Positions 18,541-26,274 of a stretch of 28,232 bases of DNA are shown here, one piece after another. Every line of letters starts with the position of its first letter. Within the stretch, counting starts at the first letter, position 1. The translations under genes were made by a program, and so were the position numbers. The notes beneath the pieces were generated by a model. It saw only the letters and a list, made by a program, of their open reading frames with translations. It was not told the origin of the DNA and made no database searches. This DNA is from Trachipleistophora hominis (taxonomy: Eukaryota > Microsporidia > Pleistophoridae): NCBI GenBank assembly GCA_000316135.1, contig JH994105.1, positions 4,961 to 33,192 on the forward strand, read 5' to 3'.

Positions 18541-19200
18541 CGAATCATTTTTTCTACTTTTCTATGAATAACACGTGTTTAATTAAAATTTTTATTGATT
18601 TGTTTGTAAATTATTGTGAGGTGATAAGTAAACCAACTTTTTAATTTGTTTAAATACGTGTGTTTGTATAAACTACGCTATTCTTACTAATACACTATCA
18701 TTTTATTGCAATAAAATCAGAATCTAACCTAACACTATATAATTATTACTTAGAATATGTTCAAACAAACAAGCTATCAGTGATTTAACACGTATTTAAT
18801 TTCTTTATATTTCATCCTCTTATTGCAAGACTTGTCTGTCATAAGGATAATTTTTAATTAAATCCTTACTCTTTTTCTTTATTTCGTTTAAAGTCCGTTT
18901 AATTAACATCTCACACATCAAACAAATTTTCTTAGCACACTGAGCAACCATGGCCTTATGATCATTTGGCACACAGACTATTTATTTTAAATTCCAAAAT
19001 AATCCGTTCGCTAATGAAAACCTATCATTCGTAAAAAAGTCATTTTTTCATATAAAACTAAGTTTCTTCTATAAGAAGTTTTCCATGAACCAACGGTAAA
19101 TGATGTGATCAGTCCTAGCAAACTAGAAGAGTATGTGAAGTAATGTGATGAAATAAGTATATCCTTAGTAACAAAACAACATTTAAGACTAACATCCCCC
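18541..19200. other. AT-rich spacer with one dispersed repeat
   Basis: No gene is called. A minus-strand frame at 19011-19202 opens only with TTG and is rejected. The dispersed repeat at 18867-18955 is the only structured element seen. Confidence 0.5.
18867..18955 (+). repeat. Dispersed repeat, copy 4, with ACCATGGCC end
   Basis: It begins TACTCTTTTTCTTTATTTCG like the copy at 24436 (TACTCTTTCTCTATTTTTTT), contains AAAGTCCGTTTAATTAACAT, and ends ACTGAGCAACCATGGCC. It is about 10 bases shorter than the other full copies. Confidence 0.55.
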
Positions 19201-19415
19201 AATCATACAGTCCTCTAATCATACTAGTCCTCTAATCATACAGTCCTCTAATCATACTAGTCCTCTAATCATACTAGTCACCTAATCATACAGTCACCTA
19301 ATCATACAGTCACCTAATCATACAGTCACTTAATCATACAGTCACTTAATAATACAGTCACTTAATAATACAGTCCTCTAATCATACAGTCCTCTAATCA
19401 TACTAGTCCTTTAAT
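19201..19415. repeat. Minisatellite, 16/17-bp unit
   Basis: About 13 tandem units of TCCTCTAATCATACAG or its 17-base variant ending TACTAG, with a block of TCACCTAATCATACAG and TCACTTAATAATACAG variants in the middle. The variants are grouped, which suggests local duplication. It lies about 230 bases before the p24-like gene. Confidence 0.95.
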
Positions 19416-19636
19416 AACACACTAAAATATTAATTATATAAATCTTAATTCTCTCCCCCTCTAACATTCACATCCTGATCAGCTAAGGCCTGTTTATTAA
19501 AATCATTTATTTTAAAAGTTAACCAATCATCCTACAAATTGTCTCTTCACCAAAGAACAAATAAAAAAAATATTTTACCATCCACAATTAAATTTCGTTA
19601 CACAGAACGACAAAATTAAAAATTACGTTTTTAACA

Positions 19637-19641
19637 CCCCC
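19637..19641 (+). promoter_or_regulatory. CCCCC start-proximal motif
   Basis: TTAACACCCCCA directly precedes the ATG at 19643. Confidence 0.5.
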
Positions 19642-19642
19642 A

Positions 19643-20302
19643 ATGATATTCTTTCTTCTCCTCCCCATACAAGCGCTGATCCGCACCATCACAAACAACC
19701 GTCCACTCGTTCAATTCAAGCAGCTCGCCGAGCGCACCGTAGTTCTAATGGAGGTGTCCATAATGTACCGTGCGAACGAATTCGCACCGTGGCAAAAACT
19801 TGATCAAAACACGCCGATCAAAACGGACCTACTAATTACGTGCTCACCAGACCGTGACTGGACAACAATGAACAAGAATCCGCAGTTTGTTGCTGAATAT
19901 ACGGGCACAGGCACCAAGCCCACGTTTTTCTTTACGTCGCAGGTTAATACGATGCACCGCTTTGCACTGATGCTGCCGGTGCCTAACGTAGGCATGTACG
20001 GCGCAGAGATGAAGTTGTACGAAGGACGTGCTAAGAATCCGAACGTAATATCGCAGACAGACAGCACGTTGCGCGAGCTTGAGCGGCAGATACGGTATGC
20101 GATAGGCGCGTGCCAGGAGATTGAGAATGTGATGCGCATGGATTTGATGGATGAGGGAGAGTATGATGGTATTATGGCGTCCACGGCCAGGCTTATACTT
20201 GGCAGCATTCTTTTTAAGATTGTGGTTGTTATGGTAACCTTCGTGTATTTCAATAAGAAGTTGAAGCAGTTCTACGTGACCAAGAAGATTGCGATGAAGT
20301 AA
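19643..20302 (+). CDS. p24/EMP24/GP25L family cargo receptor
   Basis: The 219-residue protein has the p24 layout. A hydrophobic N-terminal signal comes first (about 1-17). A luminal beta-rich region follows (about 20-128), in the place of the GOLD domain. Then a helical stretch (STLRELERQIRYAIGACQEIE, about 131-151) precedes a single membrane helix (about 182-203) and a short basic tail, FNKKLKQFYVTKKIAMK. p24 proteins are type I membrane proteins of COPI/COPII vesicles that shape cargo sorting between ER and Golgi. The tail has the family's aromatic pair position (QFY), but its two lysines are at -6/-5 from the C-terminus rather than the classical -4/-3. A CCCCC run just before the ATG supports the start. 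Confidence 0.7.
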   Translation: MIFFLLLPIQALIRTITNNRPLVQFKQLAERTVVLMEVSIMYRANEFAPWQKLDQNTPIKTDLLITCSPDRDWTTMNKNPQFVAEYTGTGTKPTFFFTSQVNTMHRFALMLPVPNVGMYGAEMKLYEGRAKNPNVISQTDSTLRELERQIRYAIGACQEIENVMRMDLMDEGEYDGIMASTARLILGSILFKIVVVMVTFVYFNKKLKQFYVTKKIAMK

Positions 20303-20343
20303 ATGATCTGTTTTAATGTTTTATTAAGTGATGTTGTTATTAT

Positions 20344-20464
20344 GTAGTGTATTAGGTAGTGTATTAAGTCTTAGGTAGTCTATTAAGTGTTGGGTAGTCT
20401 ATTAAGTATTAGGTGGTGTATTAAGTCTTAGGTAGTCTATTAAGTGTTGGGTGGTGTATTAGTC
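20344..20464. repeat. Minisatellite, about 19-bp unit
   Basis: Five to six imperfect units of the form GTAGTCTATTAAGTGTTGG / GTGGTGTATTAAGTCTTAG directly downstream of the p24-like gene. Two unit types alternate. Confidence 0.85.
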
Positions 20465-20605
20465 ATTAACTGTTATTTTAAATGTTGTCTTAATTGCTGT
20501 TTTAACCATTGTCTTAATCTCTTATTCTAGTTGTATTTTCTTACCCTGTGGATCGTATCTTAATATAAAGAAAATATTTTAAAAGGTAATTATACTGCAG
20601 TAGAA

Positions 20606-20660
20606 ATTTATTATAATAAAATTATAATAATAAAATTATAATAAAATCATAATAAAACGT
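20606..20660. repeat. AT-rich short tandem repeat
   Basis: Several copies of ATAATAAAATT(A/C)A in the spacer between the p24-like and epimerase genes. Confidence 0.6.
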
Positions 20661-20972
20661 AATTTTATATCGTAACATACCGTAAAGGAAGGACTGAACA
20701 AATGATGATAAACAAGAAAAGTATGTTTAGAGGGTTTAAGTAAGCAAATACTAAAATAATTAAAAATTTTCTTTTCATTACTCTGCTAGTGTTCCTTTGC
20801 CATTACGTCCTTATATTCATTATCGTTCTTATCGTCTCTTTATTATCACACAGACTTTGTCCTCATTCTCATCATCCTCCAAATTGTCACTCAAACCTCT
20901 CCTCATTATCTCATCATTATCTCCTCATCATTTCCTCATCGTCACTCAAACCTTCCCCTCATCATTCTACTA

Positions 20973-20976
20973 CCCC
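20973..20976 (+). promoter_or_regulatory. CCCC motif deciding the epimerase start
   Basis: TACCCCAAAA directly precedes the ATG at 20981. The frame stays open for about 190 bases upstream, through a TC-rich stretch without an ATG, so this motif helps fix the start. Confidence 0.5.
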
Positions 20977-20980
20977 AAAA

Positions 20981-21544
20981 ATGAAAGAAATCGCCATAAG
21001 CATCCTCAACGCACCAATCCTAACTCTACAAAAAGAATTAGACATCCTCTCCCAATCCCATCCCCAACCACGCATTCACCTCGACATCATAGACACATCC
21101 TTCACCAACAACATAAGTTTCGGTCCATCAATCATCAATCAAATCCTGCAACTACACTTCCAATTCGACCTGCACTTCATGATCAAATCACCCCTGGCCC
21201 TGCTCACCAAAATAGATTGTACCAACGTTAGTAACATTTACATGCACGAGGACGTGCAGGACTACGGCATTGCGATTAATCCGGATGAACCGGTGGTTTA
21301 TAAGCAGAAGGTGCTCGTTATGACGGTGTATGCTGGTGAGGGTAATCAGGCGTTTATTTCGCCGGGAGATAAAATTGCTGAGCTGAAAAGACAGGGGTGC
21401 TATGTCTGTGTGGATGGCGGGGTTAATTTGGAGAACGTTGGAAGTGTTCGTGATGCGGACTGTTTTGTGATTGGATCGGCGTATTTTAGGAGTAAAGATA
21501 AGAATGCGTTTTTGAACAGCGTTTATGAGATTGTTAACGGGTAG
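20981..21544 (+). CDS. RPE1: Ribulose-phosphate 3-epimerase
   Basis: This 187-residue TIM-barrel enzyme interconverts ribulose-5-phosphate and xylulose-5-phosphate in the pentose phosphate pathway. Family motifs are in order: SILNAPILTLQKEL (S-I-L-S-A-D type start), IHLDIIDTSF-NNISFG, DLHFMIKSP, VLVMTVYAGEGNQAFI and CVDGGVNLENV, then FVIGSAYF. The four metal ligands of the family, H33, D35, H65 and D145, are present. Many homologues have about 220-230 residues, so this form is shortened, mainly between residues 75 and 110. The open frame upstream of the ATG is TC-rich and reads as Ser/His/Pro-rich peptide, probably 5' flank rather than protein. Confidence 0.93.
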   Translation: MKEIAISILNAPILTLQKELDILSQSHPQPRIHLDIIDTSFTNNISFGPSIINQILQLHFQFDLHFMIKSPLALLTKIDCTNVSNIYMHEDVQDYGIAINPDEPVVYKQKVLVMTVYAGEGNQAFISPGDKIAELKRQGCYVCVDGGVNLENVGSVRDADCFVIGSAYFRSKDKNAFLNSVYEIVNG

Positions 21545-21576
21545 TAAGACGGGTGGTATAATTAAAGGTTGTTGTA

Positions 21577-21710
21577 AGGAATAGGATGTATTTTATGAAA
21601 GATTATCTTGAAAGAGGAATGGGACATAGTTTATAATGAAAGATTATCTTAGGAGAGGAATAGGACGTACTGCATGATGAAAGATTATCTTAGGCGACAT
21701 AACACTGCTC
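21577..21710. repeat. 41-bp tandem repeat
   Basis: ATGAAAGATTATCTT starts at 21595, 21636 and 21677, a period of 41 bases, with AGAGGAATGGGACATAG-like middles. A partial unit (AGGAATAGGATGTA) precedes the first. It begins about 30 bases after the epimerase stop. In-frame stops argue against a coding role. Confidence 0.8.
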
Positions 21711-22602
21711 TATGTATGATGATAATTAAAAATTATTCAGGCAAACACCTAAACTAAAACAAACGTTTAGTTCTAAGCACTGTATTGTGTTGATAAGTAC
21801 GGCCGTAATATTACGGCAACTCTGTTAGTATTGAGACCAACGGTTTTACTCCTCTTAATTAATCATTTGTTTAATAAATTAATTTCTTCATTTTTATGAA
21901 ATACGTAACACAAGTTAAATCGTAGATTTGTTATTTCTTAATATAAAATGATGAAATAAAAAAGAATGTGTGGTAAATATACGAGCAGGCCCTACATGTT
22001 ATTAGAAGGCTTGCTTTCATTATATAAAACATACCAATTCTGTTTTGCAATATTATTTGTATGAATGAACTTGCCATCCAAGGCTGTTTAGTTTTGTATT
22101 CTTGTTCCCTAAGAACTGTCAAACAGTAGTTAAAGCGTAGATTACAAAAATAAAATTGTTATCTTATTATACAATCTTGCATTATCACGTATTTTATGTT
22201 TTATTATTGTTATTTACTATATGTTGTTATACGAGTATATTTATTAAGATAAATATATTATTGTTATGTGTGATAACTGAATTATAGTACTAATTATAGT
22301 ATTATTTTATTAAATGATATTGTCCTATGTGTTATTTTCTACGTGTTATTCTCCAATATTTTATTCTCTTATGTGTGATCCTCCAATATTTTATTCTTAT
22401 TTCCTTTCATTGTTTCCCTTTATTAATTACCCTTGTAATTCTTTTATTCTCTCTTCCAATTATTTATTCTGAATACACCCCAATTCACCATTAATTCCTT
22501 TAATTCTCCATTACAATCATTAATTCTTTCTTTAACCCTCCTAAATATATTTCTCTTCATCACGTACCACGTCCAATAAAAAATACCATTGAATTGTTCT
22601 AG
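21711..22602. other. AT-rich spacer
   Basis: Almost 900 bases without a supported gene; a minus-strand frame at 21931-22122 starts only with TTG. It contains a perfect 16-base palindrome at 21802-21817. A repeated TCCAATATTTTATTCT phrase (22350-22400) precedes the pyrimidine-rich upstream region of the Sec5-like gene. Confidence 0.5.
21802..21817. repeat. Perfect 16-bp palindrome
   Basis: GCCGTAATATTACGGC, notable for its G+C-rich arms in an AT-rich spacer. It may be a transcription factor site; the function is unknown. Confidence 0.4.
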
Positions 22603-22605
22603 CCC
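22603..22605 (+). promoter_or_regulatory. CCC motif abutting the Sec5-like start
   Basis: TCTAGCCCATG: the C-run touches the ATG at 22606. Confidence 0.45.
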
Positions 22606-24309
22606 ATGTCAGATTCCGTATCCTCAGAAACAGAAAGTAGTGATCATAAAACACACAATGACGTATTCCTACAGGAAGCCTTCGATCCACTAGTATTTAT
22701 AAACTCTACAATGAACGAAAAAACGCTTGGCTCACTGAACGACACGCTGGTAAGCATCAAAGAAAGTATTAACAGGAATAAAATTAAAAATCAGGAACTG
22801 GTAAGGAGACACTTCAGCAAATTCGTGCACTGCAGAGAATCAATCGAAGAAATACGCAGGAACGATGCGTTCTCGTACGTAAAAAACGTGTTTGAGCAGA
22901 TCGAGCACAACCTTACAACACTCAGAAATAGAATACGCGAAATATCGTCATCATACGGGATAAGTGCACATTCTAGCGATGAGAACGTAAAACGTGCACA
23001 AATAGCGCAGCATTACAACAAGCTGATTAACCTTGAGCAGAGACTAAGGTACGATCTCAAATATCTTGATTACGAAGGATTCGTGAAACACTACAACTCG
23101 GCCCTGAAGTTAAAAAACGATTCTAAGTTCCTGATGGAGAAGTTGAAAGCAGCAGATGCCGTTAAGAACCGTTTTCTTGATATTCTGATGGCACAGATAG
23201 AAAAGAATGGCTGTGCTGATGACACGCTGTTCTATTTCAAGCTGTACTTCAAGATTGAGCGTGACGAGCACAACAAGATGGAGAATACGCTGCTTACGCT
23301 CGTTAAAAAGTATCTCAACGACAAAAAAGGACTGGTCGAGATAGAAAGCGTTCTCATTTACATTTTGAAGAATCTCTCCATCGTAAAAACGTTCCTGATC
23401 GAGCAGCACATCCTCGATAGCACCGTTGCATGGATCAATACGTGCGTAGAACGTGAGTTTAGTGTTGTAGCTTACAGAATGGCGATCAGCAGGCTGCGCA
23501 TTTTCTACGGGCTGATATCGAACATCGTGAACAAAGGCAATCTGGGGGCGTTTAGAGAAAGTGTTGATGAGATAAAGAACGCGATGACGGTGCGGATATT
23601 TTCTGAGATGGGGATGCTGTTCAGACAGGACGTAGACAATGGAGGAAACACGCTCGATGGTTTGTTGGTGAGCCTGGATGAGTTTGTAAAGCTTAATGAC
23701 ATAAAAGAGAATTTGTACGTGGTGCTGGAGAACATGCTGAGAGCGAAACAACGATCTGTTAGTAATGATAAGAGCAATGCTATGGATAATGATAGGAGCA
23801 GTGCTATGGATAATGATAAGAGCAGTGCTGCTGTTCACGGTACGAGCAACATAAGAGTGGATTATCCCTATAAATCAAAACAGGCATGTGATAACGATCG
23901 ATCTACTAAGGCCGAAATCGATTACCGGTACTTCTTGCAGTACTCATCAAAGATCATAAACGCTAGAACGAAGCTGTGCCAGATTAACAGGCTGTTGAAC
24001 AACACCATGAATTTTAAACGGGTCGACAAAATCATCAAAAAATGCGAAACGGAGACGATCAGAGAATTCGTAAAGAATATCCCAAACAAATCTACAGAAC
24101 ACGTCCTGATGACACTCATGAAACTTAAAGAAATGTATTTCTTAAGCAAAGAAACTTTGGAGTTTCTTGATCCGGAGATTCTAAAGTGTAAAATCTTAGT
24201 GTTTTTCCTTTGTGATATTTTAGAGGTTGATGAACCTGAACTGAGTATGCAGGAAAGGAACAAAATGAACGAAATTTATGCACAGTTCAGCTCATTGAGA
24301 CACGTTTGA
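22606..24309 (+). CDS. SEC5: Exocyst complex subunit Sec5-like
   Basis: The 567-residue, mostly helical protein resembles the N-terminal part of Sec5 (EXOC2). It has FDPLVFINSTMNEKTLGSL at about 26-44, then LVRRHFSKFVHCRESIEEI at about 65-83, the family's L-V-x-x-N-F-x-x-F-V-x-C-K-x-x-I pattern. A coiled region and YNKLINLEQRLRYDL with YEGFVKHYNSAL follow, matching the Sec5 helical repeat. Exocyst tethers secretory vesicles to the plasma membrane. Yeast and animal Sec5 have over 900 residues, so the C-terminal helical bundles are reduced. Residues about 386-425 are a low-complexity loop (NDKSNAMDNDRSSAMDNDKS) made by a 27-base repeat. An alternative is another CATCHR-type tether subunit, since these share the fold. 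Confidence 0.6.
   Translation: MSDSVSSETESSDHKTHNDVFLQEAFDPLVFINSTMNEKTLGSLNDTLVSIKESINRNKIKNQELVRRHFSKFVHCRESIEEIRRNDAFSYVKNVFEQIEHNLTTLRNRIREISSSYGISAHSSDENVKRAQIAQHYNKLINLEQRLRYDLKYLDYEGFVKHYNSALKLKNDSKFLMEKLKAADAVKNRFLDILMAQIEKNGCADDTLFYFKLYFKIERDEHNKMENTLLTLVKKYLNDKKGLVEIESVLIYILKNLSIVKTFLIEQHILDSTVAWINTCVEREFSVVAYRMAISRLRIFYGLISNIVNKGNLGAFRESVDEIKNAMTVRIFSEMGMLFRQDVDNGGNTLDGLLVSLDEFVKLNDIKENLYVVLENMLRAKQRSVSNDKSNAMDNDRSSAMDNDKSSAAVHGTSNIRVDYPYKSKQACDNDRSTKAEIDYRYFLQYSSKIINARTKLCQINRLLNNTMNFKRVDKIIKKCETETIREFVKNIPNKSTEHVLMTLMKLKEMYFLSKETLEFLDPEILKCKILVFFLCDILEVDEPELSMQERNKMNEIYAQFSSLRHV
23760..23831 (+). repeat. 27-bp coding repeat within the Sec5-like gene
   Basis: Imperfect units of AATGATAAGAGCAATGCTATGGAT encode (M)DND(K/R)S(S/N)A. 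The frame is kept, so the repeat is tolerated as a disordered loop. Confidence 0.75.
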
Positions 24310-24435
24310 TGCTGTTTTTGAATTATTTTTGCTGTCAATAATTCTTTAAGGTTTGAGTGTATTTGGGCTATGATAGAGTGGTTATGTATAGCAATGATCA
24401 TATGTGTGTGGGTAGTGTTGGGAATTAGTTAAACG

Positions 24436-24543
24436 TACTCTTTCTCTATTTTTTTGTTAAAAGTCTGTTTAATTATCTTCTTCATACACACTACCTAATC
24501 AAAAACGTTCTTCTAATCTACTGAGACTGACCATGGCCACCGC
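24436..24543 (+). repeat. Dispersed repeat, copy 5, leading into the RNA-like island
   Basis: Begins TACTCTTTCTCTATT, contains AAAGTCTGTTTAATTATCTT, and ends CTACTGAGACTGACCATGGC followed by CACCGCC. It aligns over its length with 14120-14223 and 18867-18955. Here, alone, it is followed by a long G+C-rich structured stretch. Confidence 0.65.
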
Positions 24544-24867
24544 CTTTGGTTCATGGAGGAAATTAGTGCGCCACCTCGCGCAACGCCTTCGTGCGCACCC
24601 TCATAACAACAGAAAGGTATGTTGCAACCGCAGCAGTGGCCTTAACACGCAAGTCATGACTTACGTGACACCCCCTTCCCAGGAGTACCCCGAGGAATTC
24701 CTCTTCTCAGGGATTTTCATATAGGTTTAGTTCCTGGCAACTTCTTATCCAGCCAAGGAACCTTGATCTAGGTTCAGCCCATCTCTCATACCCCATAGGA
24801 GATGCCATGCGGTTTCTCTTTCATCCTTCCCGCAGAATGGGGGCCTTTGATTCATGAAGCCTTTTTT
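24530..24867 (+). ncRNA. Candidate structured non-coding RNA (Pol III type)
   Basis: A roughly 340-base G+C-rich island between AT-rich flanks, dense in hairpins. These are GTGCGC/GCGCAC (24567-24597), an 11-pair stem with one mismatch at 24646-24667, GAGGAATTCCTC near 24690, GTTCCT-GGC/GCC-A-AGGAAC at 24730-24761, and CATCTC/GAGATG at 24780-24804. The ends can pair: GGTTCATG (24548-24555) with CATGAAGCC (24853-24861, one bulge). Right after this closing stem is TTTTTT (24862-24867), a Pol III terminator. GGAGGAAA follows the 5' strand of the closing stem, and ACAGAAAGGTAT follows the first hairpin. This arrangement is reminiscent of RNase P/MRP RNA, but I cannot confirm the family. A 63-codon ATG frame overlaps it (24533-24724) and is more likely incidental. 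Unrelated alternatives are another structured RNA or a degenerate mobile element. Confidence 0.45.
24862..24867 (+). terminator. T-run, Pol III-type terminator
   Basis: TTTTTT immediately after the 3' strand of the closing helix of the RNA candidate. Confidence 0.4.
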
Positions 24868-24911
24868 AGAACGACTGCTCTTGCAACTCTTTTTTGTATG
24901 ATACGTGCTTT

Positions 24912-24977
24912 ACGACTTTTTTTATTAAAAATTAGTTTAATTATCATCTTACAACATATCATCTAACCAATAGAGCT
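24912..24977 (+). repeat. Dispersed GTTTAATTATC repeat, copy 6
   Basis: TTTTTTTATTAAAAATTAG then TTTAATTATCATCTTACAAC and ATATCATCTAACCAATAGAG, aligned with copy 5. It lies just downstream of the RNA-like island and lacks the CCATGGCC end. Confidence 0.5.
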
Positions 24978-25206
24978 CTATGATCGGACTTTTTTTCAGG
25001 CTCGACTCAGGTTTCGTTACACGCTTTGTTAGCTGGAGGTTTTTAAGGTAGCAAAAGATTGGGAATAAAGTAGTTTTTGGCGAATAAATACATAATAGAT
25101 AAATGTAATCATTATAAGGAAATTTGTAAGAATGCAACAGAACAAAATCAAACTCCAAAGTGAAATCAAGAAAACGTAACGTTTTAACTACTCGTTCGAG
25201 ACACAT
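24949..25206 (-). CDS. Hypothetical ORF overlapping the secreted-protein gene, 85 aa
   Basis: An ATG at 25206 opens 85 codons in a different frame from the upstream gene, overlapping its last 23 bases. The first half is hydrophobic and Phe/Tyr-rich in AT-rich DNA. The last 30 residues (TKRVTKPESSLKKSPIIELY) look coding and are G+C richer. It also overlaps dispersed repeat copy 6. It could be a separate small gene, a frameshifted former C-terminus of the neighbour, or chance. Confidence 0.2.
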   Translation of the reverse strand: MCLERVVKTLRFLDFTLEFDFVLLHSYKFPYNDYIYLLCIYSPKTTLFPIFCYLKNLQLTKRVTKPESSLKKSPIIELYWLDDML

Positions 25207-26260
25207 GCCATTGTTTTCTTATTATATCTCGCCTACTAGAACTGTTCTCTTTCAATGTTATTAATTTGTAACAAAACTCAGACGGTAAAGATGAATCTGC
25301 AGAGACTTCCATGGCAAGGAGGTTTGACAAGGATTCAACTAACTCTTCAATACAACTTAAAATATTGTCATCCTCTAAAATATCTTCTACGTATAAAGCT
25401 AAAAATGGCATCGCTGATTCTACACACTCCTGAATAGCACTATGACAATTTAACAGTGTGCTAAAATCAGTAACTGATATAAAATCTTTTTTTGTCAATA
25501 TTTTCTTCATTAAATCGTCAAGTTGCGTCTTCATATCGGCTACTCGTTCTACTGGTTTGTCTTTTTTGGGCGTGGTAGAATATTGATTTTTTGAATACAA
25601 GTCTTTAGAAACACTGTTGCCTTCTTTCAATTTATTGTTATTATCAGATAAAAAACGATTATAGCTATCTTTGGTTGCGGCATTTGCAATTTCAGAACTG
25701 GACGAAGTACCTAACGATGGCACATTTATAACATCTGCACGCTTGTTTGTTCCTTGAGCTGACAAATTTGGTGAACGAAAAGTGAGAAAGTATTGAGATC
25801 TTTCAATATTATCCTCATTCTTTTTCAAGCCATCAGAGAATCGAACTTTTTTGGTACTTAAGTGCTTCTTAGGATTATAAGTTTCACTGTTTTTTGGCCT
25901 TTCTTCCGAATCTTTCTCTTTGTCGCTCCCAGTTGTGCATATAGTCTTTTTCCACGAACCAACATTTTTGTAATATCTCGGTCGATTAGTAGACGAGTTG
26001 TCATCACCAGATGTGGAATGGAGATACCTTAAGGATCGCACAAGAGAAAATGAATCTGAATCAGACGGAGAAGCGTTAACTTCTGGTTCCTTCATAGGTG
26101 TTGATGCGGGTGGGGGTGTAACCTGAGTGTTGGTGGGGTTTGTATATCTGAGTGGAGGATATGCTTTTTTCACGACAGGTCGCGTATTCTCTGAATAAGC
26201 TCCAAAGGCATTTTGTACGTAACATAAAACTATAGTAATGTTGTATGTAAACAGTCGCAT
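25184..26260 (-). CDS. Secreted low-complexity protein, unknown
   Basis: The 358-residue protein has an N-terminal hydrophobic signal (MRLFTYNITIVLCYVQNAFG, cleavage likely near AYS). A long Ser/Asn/Lys/Pro-rich central region with NxS/T sites follows (about 25-235). A predicted helical C-terminal domain with four cysteines comes last (about 240-345: TLLNCHSAIQECVE, ILSCIEEL, SEFCYKL). No family is recognised; in a microsporidian it may be a spore wall, polar tube or host-exposed protein, which is inference from secretion alone. The ATG at 26260 has CCC at 26272-26274 on the minus strand (GCCCACAACTACAAA), supporting the start. No AATAAA is seen close after the stop, unlike several other genes here. 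Confidence 0.7.
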   Translation of the reverse strand: MRLFTYNITIVLCYVQNAFGAYSENTRPVVKKAYPPLRYTNPTNTQVTPPPASTPMKEPEVNASPSDSDSFSLVRSLRYLHSTSGDDNSSTNRPRYYKNVGSWKKTICTTGSDKEKDSEERPKNSETYNPKKHLSTKKVRFSDGLKKNEDNIERSQYFLTFRSPNLSAQGTNKRADVINVPSLGTSSSSEIANAATKDSYNRFLSDNNNKLKEGNSVSKDLYSKNQYSTTPKKDKPVERVADMKTQLDDLMKKILTKKDFISVTDFSTLLNCHSAIQECVESAMPFLALYVEDILEDDNILSCIEELVESLSNLLAMEVSADSSLPSEFCYKLITLKENSSSRRDIIRKQWHVSRTSS

Positions 26261-26271
26261 TTTGTAGTTGT

Positions 26272-26274
26272 GGG
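26272..26274 (-). promoter_or_regulatory. CCC start-proximal motif
   Basis: The minus strand reads AAGCCCACAACTACAAA before the ATG at 26260, similar to AACCCATCACCAAA before the gene at 435. Confidence 0.45.

Noticed and set aside
19011..19202. Minus-strand 63-codon ORF ending in the spacer before the minisatellite
   Set aside because: Starts with TTG, has spacer-like base composition and no recognisable product.
21931..22122. Minus-strand 63-codon ORF
   Set aside because: Starts with TTG and lies in AT-rich spacer without start or stop signals.
24533..24724. 63-codon ATG frame in the RNA-like island
   Set aside because: The same ACCATGGCC context in the other repeat copies opens frames of only seven and three codons, and the hairpins and T-run fit an RNA better.
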